64,000 nucleotides of DNA, taken from assembly GCF_013087515.1 (NCBI RefSeq), contig NZ_JABFCN010000019.1, positions 106,532 to 170,531 on the forward strand. Reading direction: 5' to 3'. Source of the stretch: Rhizobium sophorae (GTDB lineage: Bacteria; Pseudomonadota; Alphaproteobacteria; Rhizobiales; Rhizobiaceae). Below are positions 46,470 to 54,006 of the stretch, piece after piece (within the stretch, counting starts at the first letter, position 1; each line of letters starts with the position of its first letter). Made by a program: the position numbers and the translations under genes. The notes beneath the pieces were generated by a model that was given only the letters and a program-made list of their open reading frames with translations, did no database searches and had not been told where the DNA came from.

Positions 46470-47449
46470 GCCGTCATCTCCAGTCCGAAGGTGGGACCGG
46501 CGGTGCGGATGATCGTATCGATATCCGAGAAAACCGGCGCGAAGCCGAGTTCCGCTTTCGCCCTTGCGGTATTGGCAAAGAGGATCGGCGGATCGCCGGC
46601 GCGGCGGGAGCGATAACGAACGGGGACTTCGCGGCCGCTGGCGCGATGGATCGCCTCGAGAATCTCGCGCACCGAGGTGCCCCGGCCGGAGCCGAGATTG
46701 ACGCTGAGCGAGCCGCCGTCCGCCAAGAGATGATTGACGGCGGCGAGATGCGCCTGCGCGAGATCGCTGACATGAATATAGTCGCGAACACAGGTTCCGT
46801 CCTCGGTCGCATAATCGGTGCCGAAGATATCGAGCCGCTCCAGCCTGCCGGCGGCGGCGAGAAGAGCGCGCGGGATGAGATGGGTCTCGGGGTGATGACG
46901 CTCGGCGAGCTCGCCGTCTGGATCTGCTCCGGCCGCATTGAAATAACGCAGTGCGGCGAAGCGGATGCCGTAGGCGGCGGCAAAATCCTCGAGCGCCATT
47001 TCGAAGATCAGTTTGGTGCGCCCATAGGGATTGACCGGGTGCTGCGGGCTTTCCTCCCGTATCGGCAGCGAGGCGGGAACGCCATAGGTGGCGCAGCTGC
47101 TCGAAAAGACGATCCGGTCGATATCCTGATCGAGGCAGGCCTCGAGCAGTGTCAGACTGCCGACGACGTTATTCCGGTAATATTTCCTGGGCATGTCGAC
47201 GGATTCGCCGACATAGGCATTGGCGCCACAATGGATGACGCAATCGGGCGAAAACTCCTCAAGAGTCCGGCGCAGCGTGGCTGCATCGGCAAGTTCCGCC
47301 CGGATGAGCGGCCCCCAGCGGACACTGTCGGCATGTCCCGTCGAGAGATTATCGTAGGTAACCGGGATCATGCCGGCGCGCGACAGCGCTTTGCAGATAT
47401 GACTGCCTATGAAACCGGCGCCGCCGGTGACGAGAATGTAGCGGGGCAT
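46466..47449 (-). CDS. uxe: UDP-sugar 4-epimerase (GalE family), probable UDP-xylose 4-epimerase
   Basis: 327 aa extended SDR. VTGGAGFIGSHICKALSRAG binds NAD; SSSCATYGVP carries the Ser/Thr and NPYGRTKLIFEMAL the catalytic Tyr-x3-Lys (YGRTK). ALRYFNAAGADPDGE and EDGTCVRDYIHVSDLAQAHL are typical of GalE. Adjacent to UDP-xylose synthase, so UDP-xylose/UDP-arabinose interconversion is the best inference; in S. meliloti the corresponding enzyme handles several UDP sugars. The stop is overlapped by the GT2 start. GalE for galactose is the alternative. Confidence 0.82.
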   Translation of the reverse strand: MPRYILVTGGAGFIGSHICKALSRAGMIPVTYDNLSTGHADSVRWGPLIRAELADAATLRRTLEEFSPDCVIHCGANAYVGESVDMPRKYYRNNVVGSLTLLEACLDQDIDRIVFSSSCATYGVPASLPIREESPQHPVNPYGRTKLIFEMALEDFAAAYGIRFAALRYFNAAGADPDGELAERHHPETHLIPRALLAAAGRLERLDIFGTDYATEDGTCVRDYIHVSDLAQAHLAAVNHLLADGGSLSVNLGSGRGTSVREILEAIHRASGREVPVRYRSRRAGDPPILFANTARAKAELGFAPVFSDIDTIIRTAGPTFGLEMTA

Positions 47450-47450
47450 C

Positions 47451-48473
47451 TCATACGACCTCAGCCTTCTCTGTGCCGGCGAGCAGTCCGTCGAAATAGT
47501 CGACGGTGCGAGCCAAGCCGGTTTCGAGCCCGATGCGGGGCTGCCAGCCCAGCTCGGCCATGGCCCGGGAAATATCCGGCCGCCGCTGACGGGGGTCGTC
47601 GGTGACCGCAGGCAGGTGGACGATCCGGGAACGCGAGTTCGTCAGGTCCCGGATGACTTCCGCCAGGCGCCGAACGGTCATTTCGGCAGGATTGCCGAGG
47701 TTGATCGGGCCGTTGCAGGCGCTGCCGGCAACCGAAAAACGCAGGAAAGCTTCGACGAGATCGTCGACGTAGCAGAAAGAACGGGTCTGCTGACCATCGC
47801 CATAGATCGTCAGATCCGCGTTGCGCAGGGCCTGCACGATGAAATTGGAAACCACCCGCCCGTCGTCCAGGCGCATGCGCGGTCCATAGGTGTTGAAGAT
47901 GCGGCCGACCTTGATGTCGACGCCATAAGTCCTGTGATAATCGAAAAACAGGGTTTCGGCGCTGCGCTTGCCCTCGTCGTAGCAGCCGCGCGGTCCGATC
48001 TGGTTGACATAACCGCAATAGGATTCGTGCTGCGGGCTGTGGATCGGGTCGCCATAAACCTCCGACGTCGACGACTGGACGACGATCGCACCGGTCTTTC
48101 GCGCACAATCCAGGGTGTTGACGGCGCCGAGCACATTGGTGAGCAGCGTTCCCACAGGATCCCGCTGATAGTCGGGCGGAGAGGCCGGAGAGGCGAAATT
48201 GAAGATAAGCGACGCTTCGATGTCGAAGGGCTGGCGAACATCATGCTCGACGATGTGGAAGCGAGTGTTCGACGCAAGGTGATCGACATTCGCGCGGCGG
48301 CCGGTGGAAAAGTTATCGAGGCATATGACACGGTGGCCGCGCTGCAGAAGCCTCTCGCAGAGATGTGAACCGAGGAAACCTCCCCCGCCATTCACAAGAA
48401 CGGTGCGCAACGCTTGCGCGACCGGTATGCCTGACACTTCAGAATAGCTTTCGCTGGGAACGAAACTACGCAT
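47451..48473 (-). CDS. uxs1: UDP-xylose synthase / UDP-glucuronate decarboxylase
   Basis: 340 aa extended SDR. VLVNGGGGFLGSHLCERLLQ, FNFASPASPPDYQRDP, STSEVYGDP and CYDEGKRSAETLFFDY (YxxxK) follow UXS enzymes, with RIFNTYGPRMRLDDGRVVSN strongly diagnostic. It makes UDP-xylose from UDP-glucuronate. The N-terminus carries about 20 extra residues before the Rossmann strand; a later start at VAQALRTVL is possible. First gene of the cluster operon; one base separates it from the epimerase gene. Confidence 0.88.
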   Translation of the reverse strand: MRSFVPSESYSEVSGIPVAQALRTVLVNGGGGFLGSHLCERLLQRGHRVICLDNFSTGRRANVDHLASNTRFHIVEHDVRQPFDIEASLIFNFASPASPPDYQRDPVGTLLTNVLGAVNTLDCARKTGAIVVQSSTSEVYGDPIHSPQHESYCGYVNQIGPRGCYDEGKRSAETLFFDYHRTYGVDIKVGRIFNTYGPRMRLDDGRVVSNFIVQALRNADLTIYGDGQQTRSFCYVDDLVEAFLRFSVAGSACNGPINLGNPAEMTVRRLAEVIRDLTNSRSRIVHLPAVTDDPRQRRPDISRAMAELGWQPRIGLETGLARTVDYFDGLLAGTEKAEVV

Positions 48474-48856
48474 TACAAACTCCTTCCCATGTATTTAGTC
48501 TTTTGATTTATTTATGCACATCAAGTCTTCCTTATCCGTCTGGATGTTCGTGAACCCCCTATCAAGACATGAATAACTTTATAGTTATTCTTCACATAAC
48601 TGATTTACTACTCAAATGATAAGACGATTAGCGTGAAGATCAACTTTAAAAAGTTCTAGTATCCAAAATAATTACACAAGTATTCTTCAAGATAACGGAT
48701 GATTAATCACACTTAACCCTTCTCCGCGACAATGCTCTCGCCCGCGCTCAAGCTTCACTCAACGCAGCTAATATAAAAGGGAAGACGGGAGATTGGCTGC
48801 GCTCAGCTGCACCGCCGGTCTTGCATCCGGAAGCGCCATATGCGAGGGGTTTTGGC
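48474..48856. promoter_or_regulatory. AT-rich regulatory region upstream of the polysaccharide operon
   Basis: 383 gene-free bases, clearly richer in A and T than the flanks. A perfect palindrome GAATAACT-TTAT-AGTTATTC spans 48571-48590, about 100 bp upstream of the uxs1 start. A weaker symmetric site AACTTTAAAAAGTT lies at 48643-48656. These are candidates for binding by the LuxR-type protein encoded nearby. No -35/-10 pair stands out. Confidence 0.5.
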
Positions 48857-49177
48857 ATGTTGAAAAAACAAGATGCAGCGCAGATGAAAGGCCGGCGTAT
48901 CCGCTCGGCGATGTTTGCCTGGGGAACGGCGCTTCTTGCGATCGGACCGACGGCCTGCACGGTCGTCGGCGACGATATCGCGGTCGTCGCGAAGAAGAAT
49001 ATCGCCGTGGTCGAGGCGCCGCGCGTTTCCAAGGCCTATGCCTATCCGGCAAATCGGGCCGAGCGCCCGGCGGGGGCAACGGTCCGCACCGTAGCCTATC
49101 ATGGCTCGGCGCCCTATATCTGCTCTCCAAGCGGCTTCGGACAGAAGTCACGCTGCTTTGCACGCCCCTCGATCTGA
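48857..49177 (+). CDS. Small hypothetical membrane-associated or lipoprotein-like protein
   Basis: 106 aa, unrecognised. Start ATG 48857 has GAGGGG upstream. The N-terminus has a charged start (MLKKQDAAQMKGRRIRS) and one hydrophobic segment (AMFAWGTALLAIGPTACTVV) that could be a signal with a Cys close to a weak lipobox (PTAC). The rest contains two C-terminal Cys. It is divergent from the polysaccharide operon and convergent with the LuxR-type gene. A link with the polysaccharide is only positional. Confidence 0.5.
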   Translation: MLKKQDAAQMKGRRIRSAMFAWGTALLAIGPTACTVVGDDIAVVAKKNIAVVEAPRVSKAYAYPANRAERPAGATVRTVAYHGSAPYICSPSGFGQKSRCFARPSI

Positions 49178-49192
49178 AGCAAAAGCGTCAGG

Positions 49193-49975
49193 TCAATTGC
49201 GCCAACGGCCGGACATATCGTCTTCACCGCCGGGATGCTCATTGAAGAAACGGGACGCAGCTTCCGTGCGGTTTCGGACATTCATCTTCTTGTAGATGTT
49301 GCGGACGTGAACCTTCACGGTATTTTCGGAAAGATGTAGCTTGTCGGCGATGATCTTGTTCTGCGTGCCCTTGCATATGAGATCCAGGATCTGAACCTCC
49401 CGGGTGGTCAAAGCGGAGATGCTGTCGCGTCTCAGCTTGAGCGCATTGCTGCGGGCCGCATCGACCGATTTTGTCTGATAGAGCGAAGGCTCCAGCTGGG
49501 CGTTTTTGTTGGTGAGACGATTGAGAAGTGCTGACGGAAAATGTTCGCCGCCCTTCATCAGCAGGTCCACTGCAGCCATGAAGACATCAAGCCGCAGGTT
49601 GAGTGGCAGGACGCCATCGATGATCCGCGCTTCTACCAGCCGGCTGACATAGGGCTCGAGCATGTCGATAGCTTCGACGACAAGTCCGATCGAGGTTTCA
49701 GGGTGGTTTTCGCGGGCAGCCTGCAGCGCTTCATGAAGCTCCGGGCCGGGTATATGATAGAATAAAACGAGTTTCAGATCGCTGGCATCTTTTTCCAGTA
49801 TCGGCTTTGTACTCGTTATGCTTGCCACTTCACAGTTCGGAAATTTCTTTGCCAGTGCTTCTACCATGCATTCTGAAAACAGATCCGCCTTGGCTACCAC
49901 TAGTATAGTATCTCCGGACGAACTCAACTTCCTCCCTTGGTCCGCATTCTCCATTCCTGAGCCTGTCATGAACAT
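49193..49975 (-). CDS. LuxR/NarL-type transcriptional regulator
   Basis: 260 aa. The C-terminal GerE-type HTH is unmistakable: ISALTTREVQILDLICKGTQ, NKIIADKLHLSENTVKVHVR, NIYKKMNVRNRTEA (residues about 190-250). The N-terminal 130 residues resemble a receiver fold (ILVVAKADLFSECMVEALAK) but the phospho-acceptor Asp is not evident, so it is perhaps not phosphorylated. GGGAGGCGTAT precedes ATG 49975. Being next to the aps-like operon, it is a candidate regulator of surface polysaccharide genes. It could equally control the type I secretion genes upstream. Confidence 0.85.
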   Translation of the reverse strand: MFMTGSGMENADQGRKLSSSGDTILVVAKADLFSECMVEALAKKFPNCEVASITSTKPILEKDASDLKLVLFYHIPGPELHEALQAARENHPETSIGLVVEAIDMLEPYVSRLVEARIIDGVLPLNLRLDVFMAAVDLLMKGGEHFPSALLNRLTNKNAQLEPSLYQTKSVDAARSNALKLRRDSISALTTREVQILDLICKGTQNKIIADKLHLSENTVKVHVRNIYKKMNVRNRTEAASRFFNEHPGGEDDMSGRWRN

Positions 49976-50819
49976 ATACGCCTCCCCTAGCGTTACACTT
50001 TACTCAAACGTGGAGCGATGGCGGGTATTAGATAGTATGAAATGCCGGCCCCGAATGTCATCGCCTTATTTTTTAGACATTTCTTAATTATGTTAATACG
50101 GATTGAGAAGGAAGGAAATGGCCCAAAGTAATTAGTTTTGGCGGACGAAAAACGACACGATACAAATCTTCGGTTGTATTTTCACCGCAATAGATACTTC
50201 AAGGCTATATTTTCTCCGACTATAGAAGAACAGTTGAGTGTAATATTTCAGTACAAATTGTCATATTTCCGTCATGCAGGACGAGCCGGATATGAGACAG
50301 GGAAAGGACGAAAGGTGCCCCTCAACCCTGCGGCGAATGCCGGGAGCCCCGGATTATCGCTGCTCGCCGACGCCGCCGCCGACAGATCTTAGCGCTCCGA
50401 CGACAGGAGCTTTCCGAGGGCTATTCGGGCAGGGCAGATCCTCCTTAGCCCGAATTGGTGTCTATCGGATCCGCATTTTTTCCAGCATCCTGTGATCGTC
50501 GTCCAAGTGGCGACATGGAAAAGCCAGGCATCGTTATGCGTTCTTGATGCTGGCCTCCATTATAGGGCAACTCAACGAAAAGAAAACCTGACTACTCCCA
50601 TCCTTTGCAGGATTCGGAGCCGGATATGTGCGGCCTTGTACTGAGTACGTACGTTCCCAATACCAACGGTTTGATCAACAAATCGCGAGGAAGCTGCAGA
50701 TGAATAGTATCGAATACATCTGCCGATGTTAACCGCATCGGAGCTAGCGCGCGTAAAATCCCATTTGAGATGAGAGGGATTTCGAAAAGCTGCTCCGGTT
50801 TTTTTCTGGAGAGAGTGCA
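49976..50819. other. 844-bp region without supportable genes
   Basis: Between the divergent LuxR-type gene and the Asp/Thr-rich protein gene. The first half (to about 50275) is AT-rich; the second is closer to genome average. Short open frames (for example 50138-50392 and 50274-50495, both plus strand) have no SD, no family resemblance and atypical composition, so I do not call them. The last bases before 50820 contain CTGGAGAGAGTGCA, a fair ribosome-binding site. The length suggests complex regulation of the secretion cassette or an unseen small RNA. Confidence 0.5.
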
Positions 50820-51803
50820 ATGTCTGACGACTACAAGCACGACCCGAAATCCTCGGGCGACGAAACCGAAATCACAAAGGTCGGGGCGCTCGCCGACGGC
50901 TTTGCCAACAGTGCCATCAATTCGACTGAAATCGACGACGGTTCGACCGGTTATGTCGGCGGCCTCGCCAATGGCGACAATCGCGACAATACCGACAACA
51001 GCGTCGACGTCGACGTCAAGGCGGAAATCGATGTCGCTACCAACAATGGCGACAACCGCGACAACGAATACGACTGGAGCTACAAGTCCGACGACGATAC
51101 GAGCACCAAGACCACGACGATCACCGATACCGACACCAAGACCGACTACGACTGGAGCTATGACAGCAAGTCGTACAGCGACAACGACACCAAGACGATC
51201 ACGGACACCGATACGAAGACCGTGACCGATACCGACATCAAGACCGTTACCGAGACGGATACGGATACGAAGACGGTTACCGACAGCAACAACACCTCCG
51301 ACAGCTTCAACAAGACGGACACAGACTTCGCCGTCATCGAGGACGTCAAGGACTCCAATCTCGGCGTTGCCGGACACGACCTCACCTTCAACCTCGGGGA
51401 CGACTTCTCCTTCACTCTCGACGTCGACAGCATTCTGAACAATTCGCTGACCGGCGAAGGCAATGACAGCGGCTTCAGCGCCGTCCAGGCGAACCATCTG
51501 GCCGACCAGGATAGCGCCTGGAACATCAAGATGGAGAACGAAGGAGCCCAGAACCACCTGAATGCCAATGGCGGCACCGCCAATAGTGCAGAAGGCCTGG
51601 ACATGGACGGCAAAGGCTGGGATCTCAAGGCCGGCGACGACGCCGCTGGTTCGAGCGCGGCCGATGCTTCGGCGATCCTTGCCAATTCCGGCTTCCACCT
51701 CGAGCTCGTTCAGGGTGCGAACCTGCTCAGCAATACGGTCGACTCCAGCGTCATCGGCGGCAATTCTCACGCCTCCGACGTCGGCGAGGATACCGGCACC
51801 TGA
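50820..51803 (+). CDS. Asp/Thr-rich repetitive acidic protein, candidate type I secretion substrate
   Basis: 327 aa, extremely acidic and low in hydrophobic residues. The middle (about residues 85-165) is a degenerate repeat of DTDTKTxT units, preceded twice by YDWSY. The N-terminal NGDNRDN occurs twice. The C-terminal 130 residues look folded (GHDLTFNLGDDFSFTLDVDS; FHLELVQGANLLSNTVDSSV). No N-terminal signal peptide, no GGxGxDxxx RTX nonamers. It lies upstream of an ABC exporter gene set, so export by the type I route is likely. I do not recognise the family. A hairpin follows the stop. Confidence 0.6.
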   Translation: MSDDYKHDPKSSGDETEITKVGALADGFANSAINSTEIDDGSTGYVGGLANGDNRDNTDNSVDVDVKAEIDVATNNGDNRDNEYDWSYKSDDDTSTKTTTITDTDTKTDYDWSYDSKSYSDNDTKTITDTDTKTVTDTDIKTVTETDTDTKTVTDSNNTSDSFNKTDTDFAVIEDVKDSNLGVAGHDLTFNLGDDFSFTLDVDSILNNSLTGEGNDSGFSAVQANHLADQDSAWNIKMENEGAQNHLNANGGTANSAEGLDMDGKGWDLKAGDDAAGSSAADASAILANSGFHLELVQGANLLSNTVDSSVIGGNSHASDVGEDTGT

Positions 51804-51827
51804 TACTGACCTCCAACGACCAAGAGG

Positions 51828-51854
51828 AACTGCACCGGCTCCGCCGGTGCAGTT
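51828..51854 (+). terminator. Hairpin after the Asp/Thr-rich protein gene
   Basis: Arms AACTGCACCGG (51828-51838) and CCGGTGCAGTT (51844-51854) are perfectly complementary with a 5-nt loop, 24 bp after the stop. No T run follows, so it is either a weak or regulated terminator or an mRNA-stabilising hairpin that could set a higher level for the first gene than for the following exporter genes. Confidence 0.55.
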
Positions 51855-51944
51855 TGACTGCTTGAAAACGATTTGACGACCACACCACGGCTCCCGGCGG
51901 GCGCCCCTTAGGCCGATCGTCATCTCGAATGGGAGGGCCGAACC

Positions 51945-53981
51945 ATGCATATCGAGAAAATTTCGGAAATCATTGCGCACTTCATCGGTCTCTTCGAGAT
52001 GACGACCGACGAGATGAGGTTGCGCACCAACTATGCCGAAGGCGCAGGGCCGGGCGCGGATGGAACGGCTCTGCCGGATCAGGATGCCTTTACCGCCGCC
52101 TTCGCTTCCGATCTCCAGCTCAAGGATTACGATCCGGGCATCAATTACAAAAGCGGCAGCTACGAAATCGAATTTGGCCCGGCGCGCCATTTCGGCCGCG
52201 TCTTCGAAGAGAGCATCGAGAAGCTGGCGGCGATTGCCGGAAAGGACATCCCGTTACCGCATTTCGGCGATCCTACCGATATCGTGCTCACGGAGGAGCC
52301 GGAACTGACAGTCTTTGCCGGGCCTGGTTCGGCGATCAGTCATGTCCTGCAGGTCAACGCCCTCTATGACGACGACTATCTCGATATGACGGACGGCGTC
52401 CATGCGCCTCGAGACACGAGTTTCGTCATCGAGCGGCTGGCGGATTTCAGTACCAAGGCCGAGATCTTCACGCCTTTTGCAAGCCTCCACCGCACCGATA
52501 CGTATGATGGTGCCCTGAAGATCGCCGAGGATCTCAAAAGCTATATCCAGAATGCCCAGAATACCGAGGATAGCGGCGCAACCTCGCTCGGCACCGACGC
52601 GACGCATGATTTTGTCCGCCTCGACCCCGAGGTCAACGACACCGTCTACATCAACGGCAAGGCCGAGACCGATATACCGGTCCTCGACGACTTCCTGCCC
52701 GATCGCGGTCTCGCCAAGCTCCCGGAAGAGCCCGACGACACCCAAACATCCGTCGAGCAGACCGACCCCAGCGGCAACAGCCTTGAGGTGACCGCCGGTT
52801 CGAACGTCGTCGTCAACGTCGCCTCCGTGATCCATACCGGCGTCATTGCGTCGGTCACCGCCGTCATGGGCGACTATCATCAGATCGACGCGGTCTCCCA
52901 GGCCTTCGTCTACAGCGACAATGACGAGATCGCCTCGGCGCTGCGCTCATCCGGTCACTCGGCCGAGGAAGCCGGAACGATCGCCAAGAATATCGCCGTC
53001 TTCGAACAAAGCACCTTCGAAGCATCGAGCTATGCCGAACCCGATCCTGCCGAGCCGACGTTCCCCAACAGCTGGCGCGTCAGCGTCATCGACGGCGACG
53101 TATCCTTCGTCCAGTGGATCGAGCAGTATCACTTCGTCACCGACAACGACACGATGACGGTCACCACCTCAGGGTCCGAAACCACGGTTCTGACGGGCGG
53201 CAATACTTCGATCAATTTCTCCTCCTTTTTCCAGATGGGCCTGCAATATGATCTGGTGATCATCGGCGGCAATGTGCTCGATATCAACAGCATCACCCAG
53301 GTCTCGCTGCTCTACGACAATGACTGGGTGCGGGCAGAGGGCGACCTCGATCCCGGCGCCGACATACAAACGGGCAACAACCTGATCTGGAATTTCGCCT
53401 CGATCCACAATGTGGGGACCGGCGGCCCGTTCGAGGCCATGCCCGACTACATGGTCGACGCGCAGAAGGCGGTCGAAGATCGCGATCCCAATATGCCGGA
53501 GGGGCTGTCCTTCGATGCGAATTTCCAAGGATATGCCGGGCTGAACGTGCTCTACATCACCGGCAATCTCTATGACATGACGATCATAAAGCAGGTCAGC
53601 ATCCTCGGCGATTCCGACGATGTCACCCAGGCGGCATCGACGCTCCTCGACAATAATCCCGATGCAACGGTTACGATCGACACGGGCAGCAATGCGGTCA
53701 TCAACATCGCCGAGATCGTCGACTACGACAGTTTCGGCCAGACGACCTATCTGGCAGGCCAGCTCTATTCAGACGCCATCCTCATTCAGGGCGGGCTGGT
53801 GGAGCATGACACGACACTGCCGCACCCGGCCGACGGCAGGCTCGCCAACGAGGTCATCGCCTTTCTCGACAACGACGATCCGGCAGGCAGCGATTCTGCG
53901 GACGGCGTCATGAATGCCGGGCATGACTTTTCATGGTCGTCGACGCATCCCGCCGACGTAATGCAAGCCATGGTCGCCTGA
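51945..53981 (+). CDS. 678-aa repeat protein, candidate type I secretion substrate without RTX repeats
   Basis: Unrecognised family. GGGAGGGCCGAACC precedes the ATG. No signal peptide. A two-part repeat recurs at residues about 284-329, 417-463, 477-562 and 580-621, with a weaker copy at 124-146: a block like TGGNTSINFSSFFQMG, then YDLVIIGGNVLDIN and a block like ITQVSLLYDNDWV. Hydrophobic-alternating residues suggest beta strands. The C-terminus NAGHDFSWSSTHPADVMQAM is typical of the uncleaved C-terminal signals I know from rhizobial type I substrates. The exporter ATPase gene starts 25 bp downstream. Confidence 0.65.
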   Translation: MHIEKISEIIAHFIGLFEMTTDEMRLRTNYAEGAGPGADGTALPDQDAFTAAFASDLQLKDYDPGINYKSGSYEIEFGPARHFGRVFEESIEKLAAIAGKDIPLPHFGDPTDIVLTEEPELTVFAGPGSAISHVLQVNALYDDDYLDMTDGVHAPRDTSFVIERLADFSTKAEIFTPFASLHRTDTYDGALKIAEDLKSYIQNAQNTEDSGATSLGTDATHDFVRLDPEVNDTVYINGKAETDIPVLDDFLPDRGLAKLPEEPDDTQTSVEQTDPSGNSLEVTAGSNVVVNVASVIHTGVIASVTAVMGDYHQIDAVSQAFVYSDNDEIASALRSSGHSAEEAGTIAKNIAVFEQSTFEASSYAEPDPAEPTFPNSWRVSVIDGDVSFVQWIEQYHFVTDNDTMTVTTSGSETTVLTGGNTSINFSSFFQMGLQYDLVIIGGNVLDINSITQVSLLYDNDWVRAEGDLDPGADIQTGNNLIWNFASIHNVGTGGPFEAMPDYMVDAQKAVEDRDPNMPEGLSFDANFQGYAGLNVLYITGNLYDMTIIKQVSILGDSDDVTQAASTLLDNNPDATVTIDTGSNAVINIAEIVDYDSFGQTTYLAGQLYSDAILIQGGLVEHDTTLPHPADGRLANEVIAFLDNDDPAGSDSADGVMNAGHDFSWSSTHPADVMQAMVA

Positions 53982-54006
53982 CCTTGAGTATTGCGAGGGA
54001 ACCACG

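Noticed and set aside
44649..46616. 655-codon open frame on the plus strand opposite the GT2 synthase and the epimerase
   Set aside because: It lies entirely antisense to two well-supported genes; the peptide is rich in Arg, Gly, Gln and His as expected from a shadow frame of high-GC coding DNA and has no domain or signal.
50138..50392. Possible small gene of 84 codons in the gene-free region
   Set aside because: No ribosome-binding site, no hydrophobic or domain pattern, and composition unlike neighbours.
50989..51300. DNA direct repeats as a possible CRISPR array or VNTR outside a gene
   Set aside because: The repeat is in frame and encodes DTDTKT units of an open reading frame with an SD; no unique spacers of constant length.
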